NCBI GenBank assembly: GCA_024636835.1
Contig: JAGXGH010000050.1
Span: forward strand, 1-64,000
Source: Verrucomicrobiales bacterium
GTDB taxonomy: Bacteria; Verrucomicrobiota; Verrucomicrobiia; Verrucomicrobiales; SLCJ01
Length of the DNA stretch: 64,000 nt
Reading direction: 5' to 3'
Part shown: positions 44,175 through 53,360 of the stretch, piece by piece
Layout: every line of letters starts with the position of its first letter
How positions within the stretch are numbered: the stretch's first letter is position 1
Translations under genes and position numbers: made by a program
Notes under the pieces: model-generated
The model's input: the letters and a program-made list of their open reading frames with translations, nothing else
What the model was told of the DNA's origin: nothing
The model's database searches: none

Positions 44175-47100
44175 CTAGATCGCTGCGTAGGCTTCGTCGT
44201 GGATTTTTTTGAAGCTGGCAAAAGCGGACTCTTGAGCTGGCGTGAGATCATGGCGATCCCTGACTTCATTGAGTTTCCTTGTCACTTCGAGCGCCAGAGC
44301 GGCGATAGAACTTTTGGTTTTTGGAAGGGATTGTTGAACTGGGATGAAATCCGAACCTCTATGGACGACTCTAGGATTGCCCTGGCTGAGTGAGATGGCC
44401 TTGCGCTGTTGTAGGTAATGAATGCAGTTATACCACTTGAGGCCATCTCGTTTAGCCATTCTGCACTCCTTCGAGATGGATCTCAGGAGTCGCTTGCTCT
44501 CGGGTGTTAGACCCTGTTGCAGAAGGGAGTCGCAAAGGGTGGTATCGGTGACGAGAATCAGTGCATCTAGGTGATCGGAGGCGGTGATGGTGTCCTCCCA
44601 ATCGAGCATCGCCAATGTGAGGGAGCAGATGAATCTATCGGCTGAGGAGGATGGATATGCGGTTGTAAAGGAAGCAATCCCGGCGGCAGGTGCCAGAGGA
44701 GTCTTAGCGGGGACATTGCCGGAGAGATCTAGGCCAAGTTCCAGATCTGGAACTTGAGTGGTGTTTGCCTTGGATTTTCGCACCGCTTTGGGTTTCACCT
44801 TGGTTAGGGCTACACTTTGTTCCTCGGCGGCGCGGGCGTGGTTCAGTTTGAGGAGGCGGGTGAGGAGTTCCTTTCGGGACTCGGGGGAGATGGTGTAGCG
44901 GGTGCGGTCGTTTTCGGGGAGGGTTTCGACTTGTTGGAAGTCGTGGGCGAGGTCGATGGCGGGACCGTCGGGGCCTTGTTCGTGCCAGGCGTAGGCGGTG
45001 AGGACGGCTTGGTCGAGCTGGCGGTGGAGGTCGCGGAGGTGGTGGATGGCGTCGCGGGCTTGGGGCTGGGTGAGGCTGCCGGCGGTGGCGCGGTGTTCGG
45101 GCGGGACGTTTGCGGCGGTTTGGCAATCGCCGGTCTTGGCGCGCTTCTGGAAGAGCTTGTCGAGGCGGGCGTCGAGATCGGGGGCGTGGAAGAGGTTGTA
45201 AATGTCGGTGAGGCCGAGCCAGAGGCGGAGCATGAGGTCGCGGCGGTGCTCGTGGTAGCGCTCGCCCATGGCGACGAGTTCCGGGTTGGGTTGCTGCCAT
45301 TGCCCGGCGGGGAAGGCGAAGGTGTCGAAGCACTCCGACGGGGAGTAGCGGAGTCGGGTTTCCAATGCCCCGCTGTATTTGCGTGCCCAGACTTCGTGGA
45401 TGGTGGATTGGACGACGGCGTAGTGATCCCAGCGGTCGGTGGTGAAGACGTAAGTAGCGTTTGTGAACACTACATCCGTCGGCATTCCTGTGAAGCTGAG
45501 GTGCTTCGTAGTTCTCGCTGTTACAAAACAACGGTCCTTCCCTTTGATTCTTCGTGAAATTTCAAGTGCCGGTCTTTTCCAAAGCCACCATTTTTCCCGA
45601 ACAGCCTTTTCGGTGGATTCGTCCCTTTCTGGTTTGACCAATTCGACAACTCTCTGGAATGCCGCGCCAAATTTCTCGGCCTTAGAAAGCGCCCAATCGA
45701 AGAAAAACACAGCAGAGCGGCCCGGTGCTTGAACGGGATTCCGATTTAGCTCCTCTCCATTGATGACCTTAAAGAGGACGGAGGAAAGGTCTGGATCTTG
45801 CCTGAGCATTTCATCTGCCTCTTTTGGATCCATCAAGAATCCGTCCCCCAGAAAATAGGCACCGGAATACATCTGATTTGCGCAATCAGTGAGGTTCTTG
45901 GGTTCGCCATGGTCTTCCTCGTTCTCAAAGAAGGGGCTGATCATTTCAACCGGCTTACCATCGAGGATGCGATCACCGTTCCACTCACCACGATGGATTG
46001 AAACGAGAGAGACAACAAGGTTCGCTACGCCCGGCCACTTGATGCCGCGCACGGCCATGTTGATGGTGCCGCCTGCGGCGATGACCTGTTCGAGTCCATC
46101 CTTACGCACGTCGCCGTCCTTGATGGAGTTGGTGGTGATGAAGGCGGTGAAGCCGTTGGGACGAAGAAGCGTGAAGATGCGGCGGAGGAAAAAAGCAATG
46201 AGTTCGCTGAGGCCGGTGGGGGCGTATTGCCAACGGACGTATTCGCAGAAGGGATGGCCGTAGGTGCCGCTGAGGGCTTGGCCGCCGAGGTAGGGCGGAT
46301 TTCCCAGAATGCAGTCGAAACCGCCGTTGGCGATGATGTCGGGAAATTCGAGGAACCAGTGGAAGGCTTTTTTGCGTTCGGCGAGTGCCCAGGCGGAGGC
46401 GGTGGCCTGGCCTTGCGGGGTGCGGCCGGCGAGGTAGTGGCGGAAGGTGGCGTCGGTGATGAGGTTGGCTTTGTTGCCGGCGGTTATCGGTTGGTAGAAC
46501 TGGGCGATGGGGATGGCGGCGATCTGGCGGAGGAGGTAGGCGTCCTGGGATTGGGTGGCGGCGTAGCGCTTTTTCTTGGCGGCGATCTCGGCGGGGGTGT
46601 GCTCGGGCAGGGCGGATAGCTCGCGCATGCGTGTCAACACGGCGTCGAGTTTTTCCTGAAGCTCGGGGGCAAGCGGCAGTAACTTCTGGCCGGTGGCGCG
46701 TTCCTTTCGCTCAGCTTTGTTCACCTTGCGGAATGCGGCGGCGATGTCCTTGTCGTCGCCGGGGAGGGTTTTGAAGGCTTCGTCAGGGATGCCTTTGTCA
46801 AGTTCGTCGCGGGTGACGAAGCCGACGATGGCGTTGCCGCACTTGATGTGGTGGTCGAGGAAGCCGAGCGGTTCGCCGGGGACGTGGGCTTCCAGCCAGA
46901 GGGCGACCTTGCAGAGTTCCACTGCGAGGGGATTGAGGTCCACGCCGTAGATGCAGTTTTTGATGACATCGCGGACGGCCTCGCGGTAGGCGGCGGGGCT
47001 GGGTTGGTCATCGCCGGTGCGGACGATGGCGAGGGCGAGGCCGATGCGGCGGGCGGCGGCGAGCAGGATGTGGCCGGAGCCGCAGGAGATGTCGGCGACT

Positions 47101-48650
47101 CGGAGGGAGAGGAGAGCGGTGGCGGGATCGGGTTGTTTGAGTTTCTCCGCGATGAGGTGGTCGAGGGAGTGCTTGATGAGCGGCTGGACGAGTTCGTCCT
47201 CGGTGTAGTGGGAGCCGGTGGCTCCGCGTTCGTCGCCTTGGGCGAAGGCGAAGTGGTATTTGCCGTCGATTTCCGTGACGCGTGGTTCGAACTCCAGCAG
47301 GCCCTGATAGACGGAGCCGAATTCCTCGACGTTGAGGGCACCATAGTTGACCCGCATGAGCTGGCGGGTGACGGGATTGGTGAAGAGGGTGAGCTGGCGG
47401 AGGGCACCGAGGAAGGTGGCGTTGTCGAGGGAGCAATCCTCCAGCACGCCGAGCGAGCCGCGGTTGAAGAGATCGCCGCCGAGCGGGGCGACGCCGAGCT
47501 TGAGGCCGCGGCCGGATTCGTCCACGAGGCGGAAGAGGGCGATGAGGGCGAGCCAGGCATCGCTGTGGCGGGCATCGGCGAAGTGCGGTTTTTCCGAGAG
47601 GCGGCGGAGGCGGGCGAGCGAGTAACCGAGATCGTAGATTTCCCGCAAGCGCTTGTCGGTGCCGGGGACATGGGCGAGGCCGCGTTCCTCGATGACCATG
47701 AGGAAGAGCAGGCGGTAGATGAGGCGGAGGAGGTTGGCGTAGAAATCGCCAGCGAACTTTCCGTGGGGATCGGTGGCGGCGAGCTGGCGGAGGCGGTCGT
47801 TGTCCGGGTGGTTGATCAGGCCGTTTGCGAGATCGAGGATAACGCGGTGGACGGCGGTGCTGAGGCCATTCCGGATACGAGAGCCGGAGTCGAGCGAGTC
47901 CTGGTGGTAGATTTCAATCGGGGCCTCGGCGACGGCGTCCTGTCTGACCGGCAGGCGGGAGACGTGGAGCAGGCGGTAGAAGAGGGCGAAGTCGGAAAAG
48001 AGTTCTTCGGTGAAGATGCGTTCGAGATCGAACTCGATGAAGGTGAGTTTGACGAGGCGCGAGGAATCCCGGAGTAGGCGGATGATGCGGCCGTTGGATA
48101 CGATGCCGTAGAGGTGCTCGGTGAGGTTGAGGTATTCCTGGACCAGCCCGTGGGGCGACATGCGCGGGGCGTTGGGCACCGTGCTGCGGCGGTCGAGTGA
48201 CTCGTGCCAGCCGATGAGGTAGACGGGGAGTTGGTCGCGCGCAGGATCGCGGTGGGAGATGCGGTAGGTTTTTCCCTGGAGAGTCTCGGATTCGGCGAGG
48301 TTGAGCTGGTAGCCGAGCAGGCCGAGCAAGGGAACGAGCCATTGGTTGCGGGTCTCGGTGGTGCCGGTGGCTCCTTCCTTGAGCCTGCCGATCTTCACCT
48401 GATAGGCGGCCCAGTAGGCTCGGGCGGCAGCCCAGGCATCGGCGATCTCATCCTTGACCTTAGTGCTGGGATCGAGGCCGAAGTCCTTGGGGGCCTGATG
48501 CGAGCGATCCCCACGCTCGATGGCATCGAGGATGTCGGCGGAAAGGATGGAGCCTTCGAGGCGGATGGAGGGGTGGAGCATGGGTGAAAGTGGCAAGAGA
48601 TTTGAGGCGAGGTTAGTAGAGGGTTGCGCCTCCATGTCACTTCGCTCCAT
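44175..48650 (-). CDS. Giant Eco57I-type adenine-specific DNA methyltransferase (DrmMI-like)
   Basis: The protein has up to 1491 residues (an alternative start at 48581, MLHPSIRLEG, removes 23). The catalytic part has AdoMet motif I VADISCGSGHILL (about 518-530) and the N6-adenine motif IV NPPY (784-787), typical of class gamma and Eco57I-like enzymes. The N-terminal 480 residues resemble the helical domain of type ISP, PglX and DrmMI methylases (GLLEFEPRV, then RGATGSHYTEDELV). The last 250 residues are an unfamiliar addition. In DISARM-like systems such a methylase marks self DNA. It has no nuclease motif that I can see. It follows the AbiEii-like gene by 28 bases in the same direction. Confidence 0.8.
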   Translation of the reverse strand: MERSDMEAQPSTNLASNLLPLSPMLHPSIRLEGSILSADILDAIERGDRSHQAPKDFGLDPSTKVKDEIADAWAAARAYWAAYQVKIGRLKEGATGTTETRNQWLVPLLGLLGYQLNLAESETLQGKTYRISHRDPARDQLPVYLIGWHESLDRRSTVPNAPRMSPHGLVQEYLNLTEHLYGIVSNGRIIRLLRDSSRLVKLTFIEFDLERIFTEELFSDFALFYRLLHVSRLPVRQDAVAEAPIEIYHQDSLDSGSRIRNGLSTAVHRVILDLANGLINHPDNDRLRQLAATDPHGKFAGDFYANLLRLIYRLLFLMVIEERGLAHVPGTDKRLREIYDLGYSLARLRRLSEKPHFADARHSDAWLALIALFRLVDESGRGLKLGVAPLGGDLFNRGSLGVLEDCSLDNATFLGALRQLTLFTNPVTRQLMRVNYGALNVEEFGSVYQGLLEFEPRVTEIDGKYHFAFAQGDERGATGSHYTEDELVQPLIKHSLDHLIAEKLKQPDPATALLSLRVADISCGSGHILLAAARRIGLALAIVRTGDDQPSPAAYREAVRDVIKNCIYGVDLNPLAVELCKVALWLEAHVPGEPLGFLDHHIKCGNAIVGFVTRDELDKGIPDEAFKTLPGDDKDIAAAFRKVNKAERKERATGQKLLPLAPELQEKLDAVLTRMRELSALPEHTPAEIAAKKKRYAATQSQDAYLLRQIAAIPIAQFYQPITAGNKANLITDATFRHYLAGRTPQGQATASAWALAERKKAFHWFLEFPDIIANGGFDCILGNPPYLGGQALSGTYGHPFCEYVRWQYAPTGLSELIAFFLRRIFTLLRPNGFTAFITTNSIKDGDVRKDGLEQVIAAGGTINMAVRGIKWPGVANLVVSLVSIHRGEWNGDRILDGKPVEMISPFFENEEDHGEPKNLTDCANQMYSGAYFLGDGFLMDPKEADEMLRQDPDLSSVLFKVINGEELNRNPVQAPGRSAVFFFDWALSKAEKFGAAFQRVVELVKPERDESTEKAVREKWWLWKRPALEISRRIKGKDRCFVTARTTKHLSFTGMPTDVVFTNATYVFTTDRWDHYAVVQSTIHEVWARKYSGALETRLRYSPSECFDTFAFPAGQWQQPNPELVAMGERYHEHRRDLMLRLWLGLTDIYNLFHAPDLDARLDKLFQKRAKTGDCQTAANVPPEHRATAGSLTQPQARDAIHHLRDLHRQLDQAVLTAYAWHEQGPDGPAIDLAHDFQQVETLPENDRTRYTISPESRKELLTRLLKLNHARAAEEQSVALTKVKPKAVRKSKANTTQVPDLELGLDLSGNVPAKTPLAPAAGIASFTTAYPSSSADRFICSLTLAMLDWEDTITASDHLDALILVTDTTLCDSLLQQGLTPESKRLLRSISKECRMAKRDGLKWYNCIHYLQQRKAISLSQGNPRVVHRGSDFIPVQQSLPKTKSSIAALALEVTRKLNEVRDRHDLTPAQESAFASFKKIHDEAYAAI

Positions 48651-48678
48651 TGTGAGCGGTGAGAAGTGGGAGAAGGAG

Positions 48679-49464
48679 CTATTCCGATGTTAGGCGAAAG
48701 TAGGTTTGGATTACGTTGATAAGGGTGGTGGGACGAAGTCCTCGGCTAACTGGATTGGATTTCAACGCTGCGATGATGGCCGCCCAATCGGGTGAATCTG
48801 TCGGAAAGGACTGAAGGAAACGGGCGATGTCGGCAGTTACGGAGGGCTGTAGTTCAGGGCCAGGCTCTCCCGGCAGGGTAGCGGCGAGGAGGAAGACGTC
48901 GTTTCGGTGTTTCTTGATTTTTTTGGAGTCGATCATTTCACCTTCTGATTTGCGGCGGGTGAGATCCAGCCAAGCGAAGGCTTTGAGCGGGATCAGCGAG
49001 GTGGCATTGGCTACTTCCAAGCCGTCCCGGGTGTCGTAGTGCGTGCGGATGAGGGTATAGTAATCCTCGTTGAGAAGGATGGCGGAGAGGCTGTGATGAT
49101 CCGGTTCGATCTCCACGGGGATGACATCCCCGGGGGCAATTTCGAAGCCCGTTGGATTGCGGCTGAACAATTCGATTTCCGCAGGGAAAGACTCGTTGGT
49201 CGGATCAGCGAATCGATAGAGTTCCGGGCTGCCATTGGTGCGTTGGCGGGATTGGTAGCCGCCTTCGGAAATAAATCCGCGCATGGCTTTCACAAATTCC
49301 GGGGAGATGACTTCTATCAAAAGCACCAGATCCAGATCCCGGGTGGGGCGAAATGGCTGGCGGAGTTGATCAAACCAAAGGTCGCAGGCAGCACCGCCGA
49401 TCAGAATGAAGGAGCCTTCAAACTCGCTGAAGCGGTCACGGAAGATGTCTAGACCTTTTACCAT
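48679..49464 (-). CDS. AbiEii-like nucleotidyltransferase
   Basis: The 261-residue protein has a nucleotidyltransferase core: ILIGGAACDLWF (G23-G24) and RPTRDLDLVL (D43, D45), as in AbiEii and MenT toxins, and a later KAFAWLDL helix. In AbiE-type toxin-antitoxin pairs the enzyme adds nucleotides to an RNA target such as tRNA. It overlaps the end of the HTH gene by seven bases, exactly as antitoxin-toxin pairs do. Its position inside the restriction operon suggests that it guards or regulates that system. Confidence 0.65.
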   Translation of the reverse strand: MVKGLDIFRDRFSEFEGSFILIGGAACDLWFDQLRQPFRPTRDLDLVLLIEVISPEFVKAMRGFISEGGYQSRQRTNGSPELYRFADPTNESFPAEIELFSRNPTGFEIAPGDVIPVEIEPDHHSLSAILLNEDYYTLIRTHYDTRDGLEVANATSLIPLKAFAWLDLTRRKSEGEMIDSKKIKKHRNDVFLLAATLPGEPGPELQPSVTADIARFLQSFPTDSPDWAAIIAALKSNPVSRGLRPTTLINVIQTYFRLTSE

Positions 49465-50444
49465 GGCATTTTGTTGATGAGGGTTTCCAACTGCTGCTGA
49501 ACCCGCTCGTCAGGGAAGTCACGCAGGCTGAGAAAGAGGGACAGTGGATCGACCGCCTCATTGTCGCCAAAGAGGAGCGGGTTGTAGCTCCAGCTTTCAA
49601 GACGGAGGTTCGCGTCTTCCGGGCTTCTGCAACCCTGGTAGAGGCCGTGTTCGAGGTTGGCTTGGAAGGTGGCGGAAGGCAGCGCGTAGGTGGGCAGGCG
49701 ATCATCCGCCATGATGGTTTTCCTGCTCAGGGCGGTGAGTCCCGCGATCAGGGCTGGATAGCCTGGCTGATCCCAGCGAACCCAGAGGGTTTTCCTAACA
49801 GGGCTGGAAAGGAAAGGCTGGGCGCTTTCCCAGAGGTTTCTCCCCCGCGAGGTGAATTCGAGGGCGATGGAGCGCCCCATTCGAGCGGTGCGGCACAGTC
49901 CCGCCGCCTTCAGTTCATCCTTCACTTTGGTAAGCATGATGGGAGAGTAGCCGATCTTTTCCGCTATTTCCTTGAGAGCTAGGTTCTCCAGCGATTGGCG
50001 CTGGAGGTGGTAGAGAACCAGACACTGGGCGGACGGGGTGAGCTTTTTTCCCTGCTTCGGCTTCGGCTGGGTGAATCGCTCGCGCAGATCGATTAAGGCT
50101 TTAGGCAGGAAGGTCTGGCTACCGGGAACGATAAAGGGGATGCCCAAGCGAACCATGCGGTTGCGGGCATAAGAGGGGAGTTGCGGTATTACCAAGACCA
50201 CGGTTTCCGCGAACTGAGCCTGCATGATGCCGATTTGATTTTCATATTCTCCCGGGGAATCGGCGTCTTTATTGTCCTCTTCCAAGGCGAGAACGTAGTG
50301 TTGGCCAAAGAGGCGAATCCCTTGAAATTCGAAGCGTTCCCGTAAAAAGAGGGGTAACCCTGCTGCCTTTTGTGGGACAAGGTCAGGCCGCTCCCCCGAT
50401 AGGAGACTGAGGTAATCAAGTAAGTTTTGTTGCAGGGGAATCAT
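49458..50444 (-). CDS. HTH regulator, AbiEi-like antitoxin
   Basis: The 328-residue protein has a winged helix-turn-helix in the middle (about 150-200; LALKEIAEKIGYSPIMLTKV, then GRSIALEFTSRGR). Its N-terminal region is related to nothing I recognise. The C-terminal part, with a TYALPSATFQ motif, is of the kind seen in AbiEi-type partners of nucleotidyltransferases. It overlaps the toxin-like gene and is preceded by an 11-bp inverted repeat (50462-50492), a likely autoregulatory operator. Confidence 0.6.
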   Translation of the reverse strand: MIPLQQNLLDYLSLLSGERPDLVPQKAAGLPLFLRERFEFQGIRLFGQHYVLALEEDNKDADSPGEYENQIGIMQAQFAETVVLVIPQLPSYARNRMVRLGIPFIVPGSQTFLPKALIDLRERFTQPKPKQGKKLTPSAQCLVLYHLQRQSLENLALKEIAEKIGYSPIMLTKVKDELKAAGLCRTARMGRSIALEFTSRGRNLWESAQPFLSSPVRKTLWVRWDQPGYPALIAGLTALSRKTIMADDRLPTYALPSATFQANLEHGLYQGCRSPEDANLRLESWSYNPLLFGDNEAVDPLSLFLSLRDFPDERVQQQLETLINKMPW

Positions 50445-50461
50445 TTACAATACAGTGAGTG

Positions 50462-50492
50462 CGCACGATACAGTCGTCAAGTGTATCGTGCG
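50462..50492 (-). promoter_or_regulatory. Operator candidate: 11-bp perfect inverted repeat
   Basis: CGCACGATACA at 50462-50472 is the exact reverse complement of 50482-50492, with a 9-base spacer. On the minus strand the spacer contains TTGACG, a good -35 box, 31 bases upstream of the regulator start (50444). No strong -10 is evident. The site lies in the only sizeable gap of this part of the operon, just upstream of the HTH gene. It therefore probably gives the regulator-nucleotidyltransferase pair its own controlled promoter. Confidence 0.6.
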
Positions 50493-50504
50493 GATATATA
50501 GTAT

Positions 50505-53360
50505 TTAAGATGGAAGCAGGACGTAGATGCCGAGGACGTCCATGGGGAGAACGGGGTAAACGACGCCGAAGCGCTTCTGTTCGACGAGGGAAGAGAAGCG
50601 TTCGTGGGCCTCGACGAGGTGGATGCAGCGTTGTTCGGCGAGCTTGTCGAAGGCGGGGCGGAGGGTGTCGAGGGACTCAAGGCGTTCTTCGAGGAGGCGG
50701 GTGCGGCGCTCTGGGGTTAGATCGCCGGAGGGGCGGGCGATAGAGAGCAGAGAGTGGGCTTCCTCCAACGAGAGGAGTTCGTTGTCCTCCGGATTTCCAC
50801 GGTAGCCCCAAAGGAGCATTTCTTCTGCGACGAGCTGGTGTCCGCTGCCTTTCTTTTCCTCGATGACGTTGCGGCATCGGAAGAGAAGCAGGGTGGTGGG
50901 CTTGGTGACTGAATCCGAGCGCATGACCGAGGTGCGGGCGGCGGCATGCTTCTGACGGGCTATGGTGTGAGCGAGGACGATTAGGCAGATCTGCTCGACG
51001 AAGGGGTGATTGCGACCGAGGTAGATGTGGTTTTCCGGGGTAGGGGAATCGAAGGAGACCAGCACGGAACCTGCCTTTGGGAGATGGTTTTGCGCGGCTG
51101 GGGGGAGGTTTGCGATGTAGAGGCGGAAGCCCTCTCCCTCTTCGTCGATCTGGACTCCGAACAGCGAGCGGAGGCCTTCGATCACGAATGCTTTCACGGC
51201 TGCCGGGGAGCCGATGGCTTCGTCGTTCTCACGGAGATCCTGTTCGATCTCCTCAGCCTTGATGGCATGCTGGGCAAAGACGGAGCGGGAGTGGGAGGCG
51301 CGGTCGGCGGCCTTGCGGTATTTGTCAGAGATTTCGATGCGGAGTTTTCCCGCTTCGTCAAATTCCTCGAAGTTGAACTCGGTCTGGCCACGGTCGCCAC
51401 GGCGGGTGGAGATCTTGCGATCCGGATTGAGCAGCAGGGACTGAGTGATGGTGTCGATGATACTCTGGCTGTCCTCGGGGAACGGGACGTTGATGCCGGT
51501 GGAGCGTTTGATTTCGCGAACCTTGCGCAGAATGACATCGAGCACGACGCCATCGACGGCGCTGTCCTTGGAAAAAAGGAGATAGGCTTTCACTTCTTTG
51601 GCGCGCTGACCGAACCGGTCCACGCGGCCTTCGCGTTGTTCAAGTCGGTTCGGGTTCCAAGGCAGATCATAGTGTAGGACGGCGGTGAAGTGCTCGTGGA
51701 GGTTGATGCCTTCGGAGAGGCAATCGGTGGCGATGAGGACGCGGTGTTTGGATTGTCCCATGGCGTTGATGCGCTCGCGGCGGATTTCGTCGTGATCCTC
51801 GGAGGTGACGACCTGGATGTCGGCCTTGGGGAATTTTTTTGCCAGTAGCGGGCGGAGTTGCTCGCCGAGATAGATGGCCGTCTGGATGTAGCGGCAGAAG
51901 ATGACGGGATTGAGGCCGGTCTGAATCCAGTCCTCGACGACCATACGGGCGGCTTCGAGTTTGTGATCGGATTTGGGGCCGTTGAGAGCGGCGAGTTGCT
52001 TTTCGAACTCGCGGAGTTTGCGGAGTTGGTTGTCGGTCCAATCGGTGTTTTCCACACATTCGACGGGAGCAAGATCAGACTCGAAGCCATCAGGTCTGTC
52101 GTGAACGGGGCTTTCGGCGGAATCCATATCTGCAAAATCGCTCACGTCGCCGAGTTTGGCGCGGCGGGCGCGCAGCATGGCAACACCTGCAGCGGGACTG
52201 GACATGACACCGCGCAGCAGGCCGAGGGCGGTCCAATAATGGACGCGTTTGACTCGGTCGTTTTCGTCATTGCCGACGACAAGGGTGCGGGCGAAGGCGA
52301 GGAGGTTCTCGAAAAATGCGAGGTAGGGTTTTGAGAGATCGTAATCGAACTCACCGGACTCCCGGGTGGGGAATGGCGTGTCCTCGTTCATCCAGCGTTC
52401 GACATCGGCTCGGCGGCGCTGGACGAAACAGCGGGCAAGTCGCTGGCGTTCCGATTGGGTGGCGGTGGCGACATCGAGAGCCTCAAAGGAAGGGTCGAGT
52501 AGTCCTAACAAAGAGGCGAATTCCTCCTGCTTGCCGCTGTGGGGGGTGGCTGTGAGCAGGACGAGGTGCTGGCCGTCCTTGGCGGCGATGCGGCGGATGA
52601 GATCGTGGCGCTGCTGTTGTGAAGCGGATGCTCCTTGCGGGCGGGCGCAGGTGTGAACTTCGTCAACGATGACCATTTCCGGGCACTCGTTGATGAAGGT
52701 GGCCCTGCGGTTATCCGACTTGATGTAGTCCACGCTGAGAACCTGGAACGGGTAGAACTGATATACCGAGGTGTCGCCATGGATTTCCCGGTCGAGGCGG
52801 GCCTGTGTGTTCGAGCGGATGACGACGGCTTCCACGCCGATCTTGTCGCGGATTTCCTGCTGCCACTGGTCGCAGAGATGAGGCAGGCAGATGACGGCGA
52901 AGCGGCGGATTTTGCGCCTGTCGAGGAGTTCGCGAACGACAAGTAGGGCTTCGATGGTTTTTCCAACGCCTACATCATCGGCGATAAGCAGGCGGACAGT
53001 CTCTTGGCGAAGCGACATGACGAGCGGAACCATCTGATAGCTACGGGGGCGAAAGGAGATCCGCGCCAGCGAGCGAAAGGGGCCAGCTCCGCTGCGAAAG
53101 GATAGGCGGGCGGCATCATGAAGAAGTCGGGCTTGGGCGAAGTTGCCAAGATCACGGGAGTCGGGTTTTGGAAATTCTGCAGGCGATGGGACATCTGCTC
53201 CTGTAGCGAGCGGCAAGTAAATGCCGGTGGATTCTTCTTCCGATCCACCCAGAGGCTTTATGAGTAAAAGTTCTGGATCATCGGAAGGAAGCACTACCCA
53301 ATCGCGTTGGCGAAGGGTGACGAGGCTGCCGGGTTGCTGGAGCTTGGTGGGGGGAGTCAT
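50505..53360 (-). CDS. SNF2-family helicase/translocase (DrmD-like)
   Basis: The 951-residue protein has the superfamily 2 SNF2/RapA arrangement: LIADDVGVGKTIEA (131-135 P-loop), VIVDEVHT (DEVH 233-236), LLTATPHSG, then VLIATDCLSEGINL and EQREGRVDRFGQ. A long C-terminal extension follows. DrmD of class 1 DISARM has this domain plan. Such enzymes translocate on double-stranded DNA. Its ATG overlaps the end of the upstream helicase gene by four bases (ATGA), so both are produced together. Confidence 0.75.
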   Translation of the reverse strand: MTPPTKLQQPGSLVTLRQRDWVVLPSDDPELLLIKPLGGSEEESTGIYLPLATGADVPSPAEFPKPDSRDLGNFAQARLLHDAARLSFRSGAGPFRSLARISFRPRSYQMVPLVMSLRQETVRLLIADDVGVGKTIEALLVVRELLDRRKIRRFAVICLPHLCDQWQQEIRDKIGVEAVVIRSNTQARLDREIHGDTSVYQFYPFQVLSVDYIKSDNRRATFINECPEMVIVDEVHTCARPQGASASQQQRHDLIRRIAAKDGQHLVLLTATPHSGKQEEFASLLGLLDPSFEALDVATATQSERQRLARCFVQRRRADVERWMNEDTPFPTRESGEFDYDLSKPYLAFFENLLAFARTLVVGNDENDRVKRVHYWTALGLLRGVMSSPAAGVAMLRARRAKLGDVSDFADMDSAESPVHDRPDGFESDLAPVECVENTDWTDNQLRKLREFEKQLAALNGPKSDHKLEAARMVVEDWIQTGLNPVIFCRYIQTAIYLGEQLRPLLAKKFPKADIQVVTSEDHDEIRRERINAMGQSKHRVLIATDCLSEGINLHEHFTAVLHYDLPWNPNRLEQREGRVDRFGQRAKEVKAYLLFSKDSAVDGVVLDVILRKVREIKRSTGINVPFPEDSQSIIDTITQSLLLNPDRKISTRRGDRGQTEFNFEEFDEAGKLRIEISDKYRKAADRASHSRSVFAQHAIKAEEIEQDLRENDEAIGSPAAVKAFVIEGLRSLFGVQIDEEGEGFRLYIANLPPAAQNHLPKAGSVLVSFDSPTPENHIYLGRNHPFVEQICLIVLAHTIARQKHAAARTSVMRSDSVTKPTTLLLFRCRNVIEEKKGSGHQLVAEEMLLWGYRGNPEDNELLSLEEAHSLLSIARPSGDLTPERRTRLLEERLESLDTLRPAFDKLAEQRCIHLVEAHERFSSLVEQKRFGVVYPVLPMDVLGIYVLLPS

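Noticed and set aside
44704..48342. Long ORFs on both strands opposite and beside the methyltransferase
   Set aside because: They are alanine-, proline-, arginine- or glutamate-rich shadows caused by high GC; only the minus-strand methylase frame has protein motifs.
50459..53360. Plus-strand ORFs opposite the SNF2 helicase
   Set aside because: Low-complexity composition and no motifs; the helicase frame on the minus strand explains the region.
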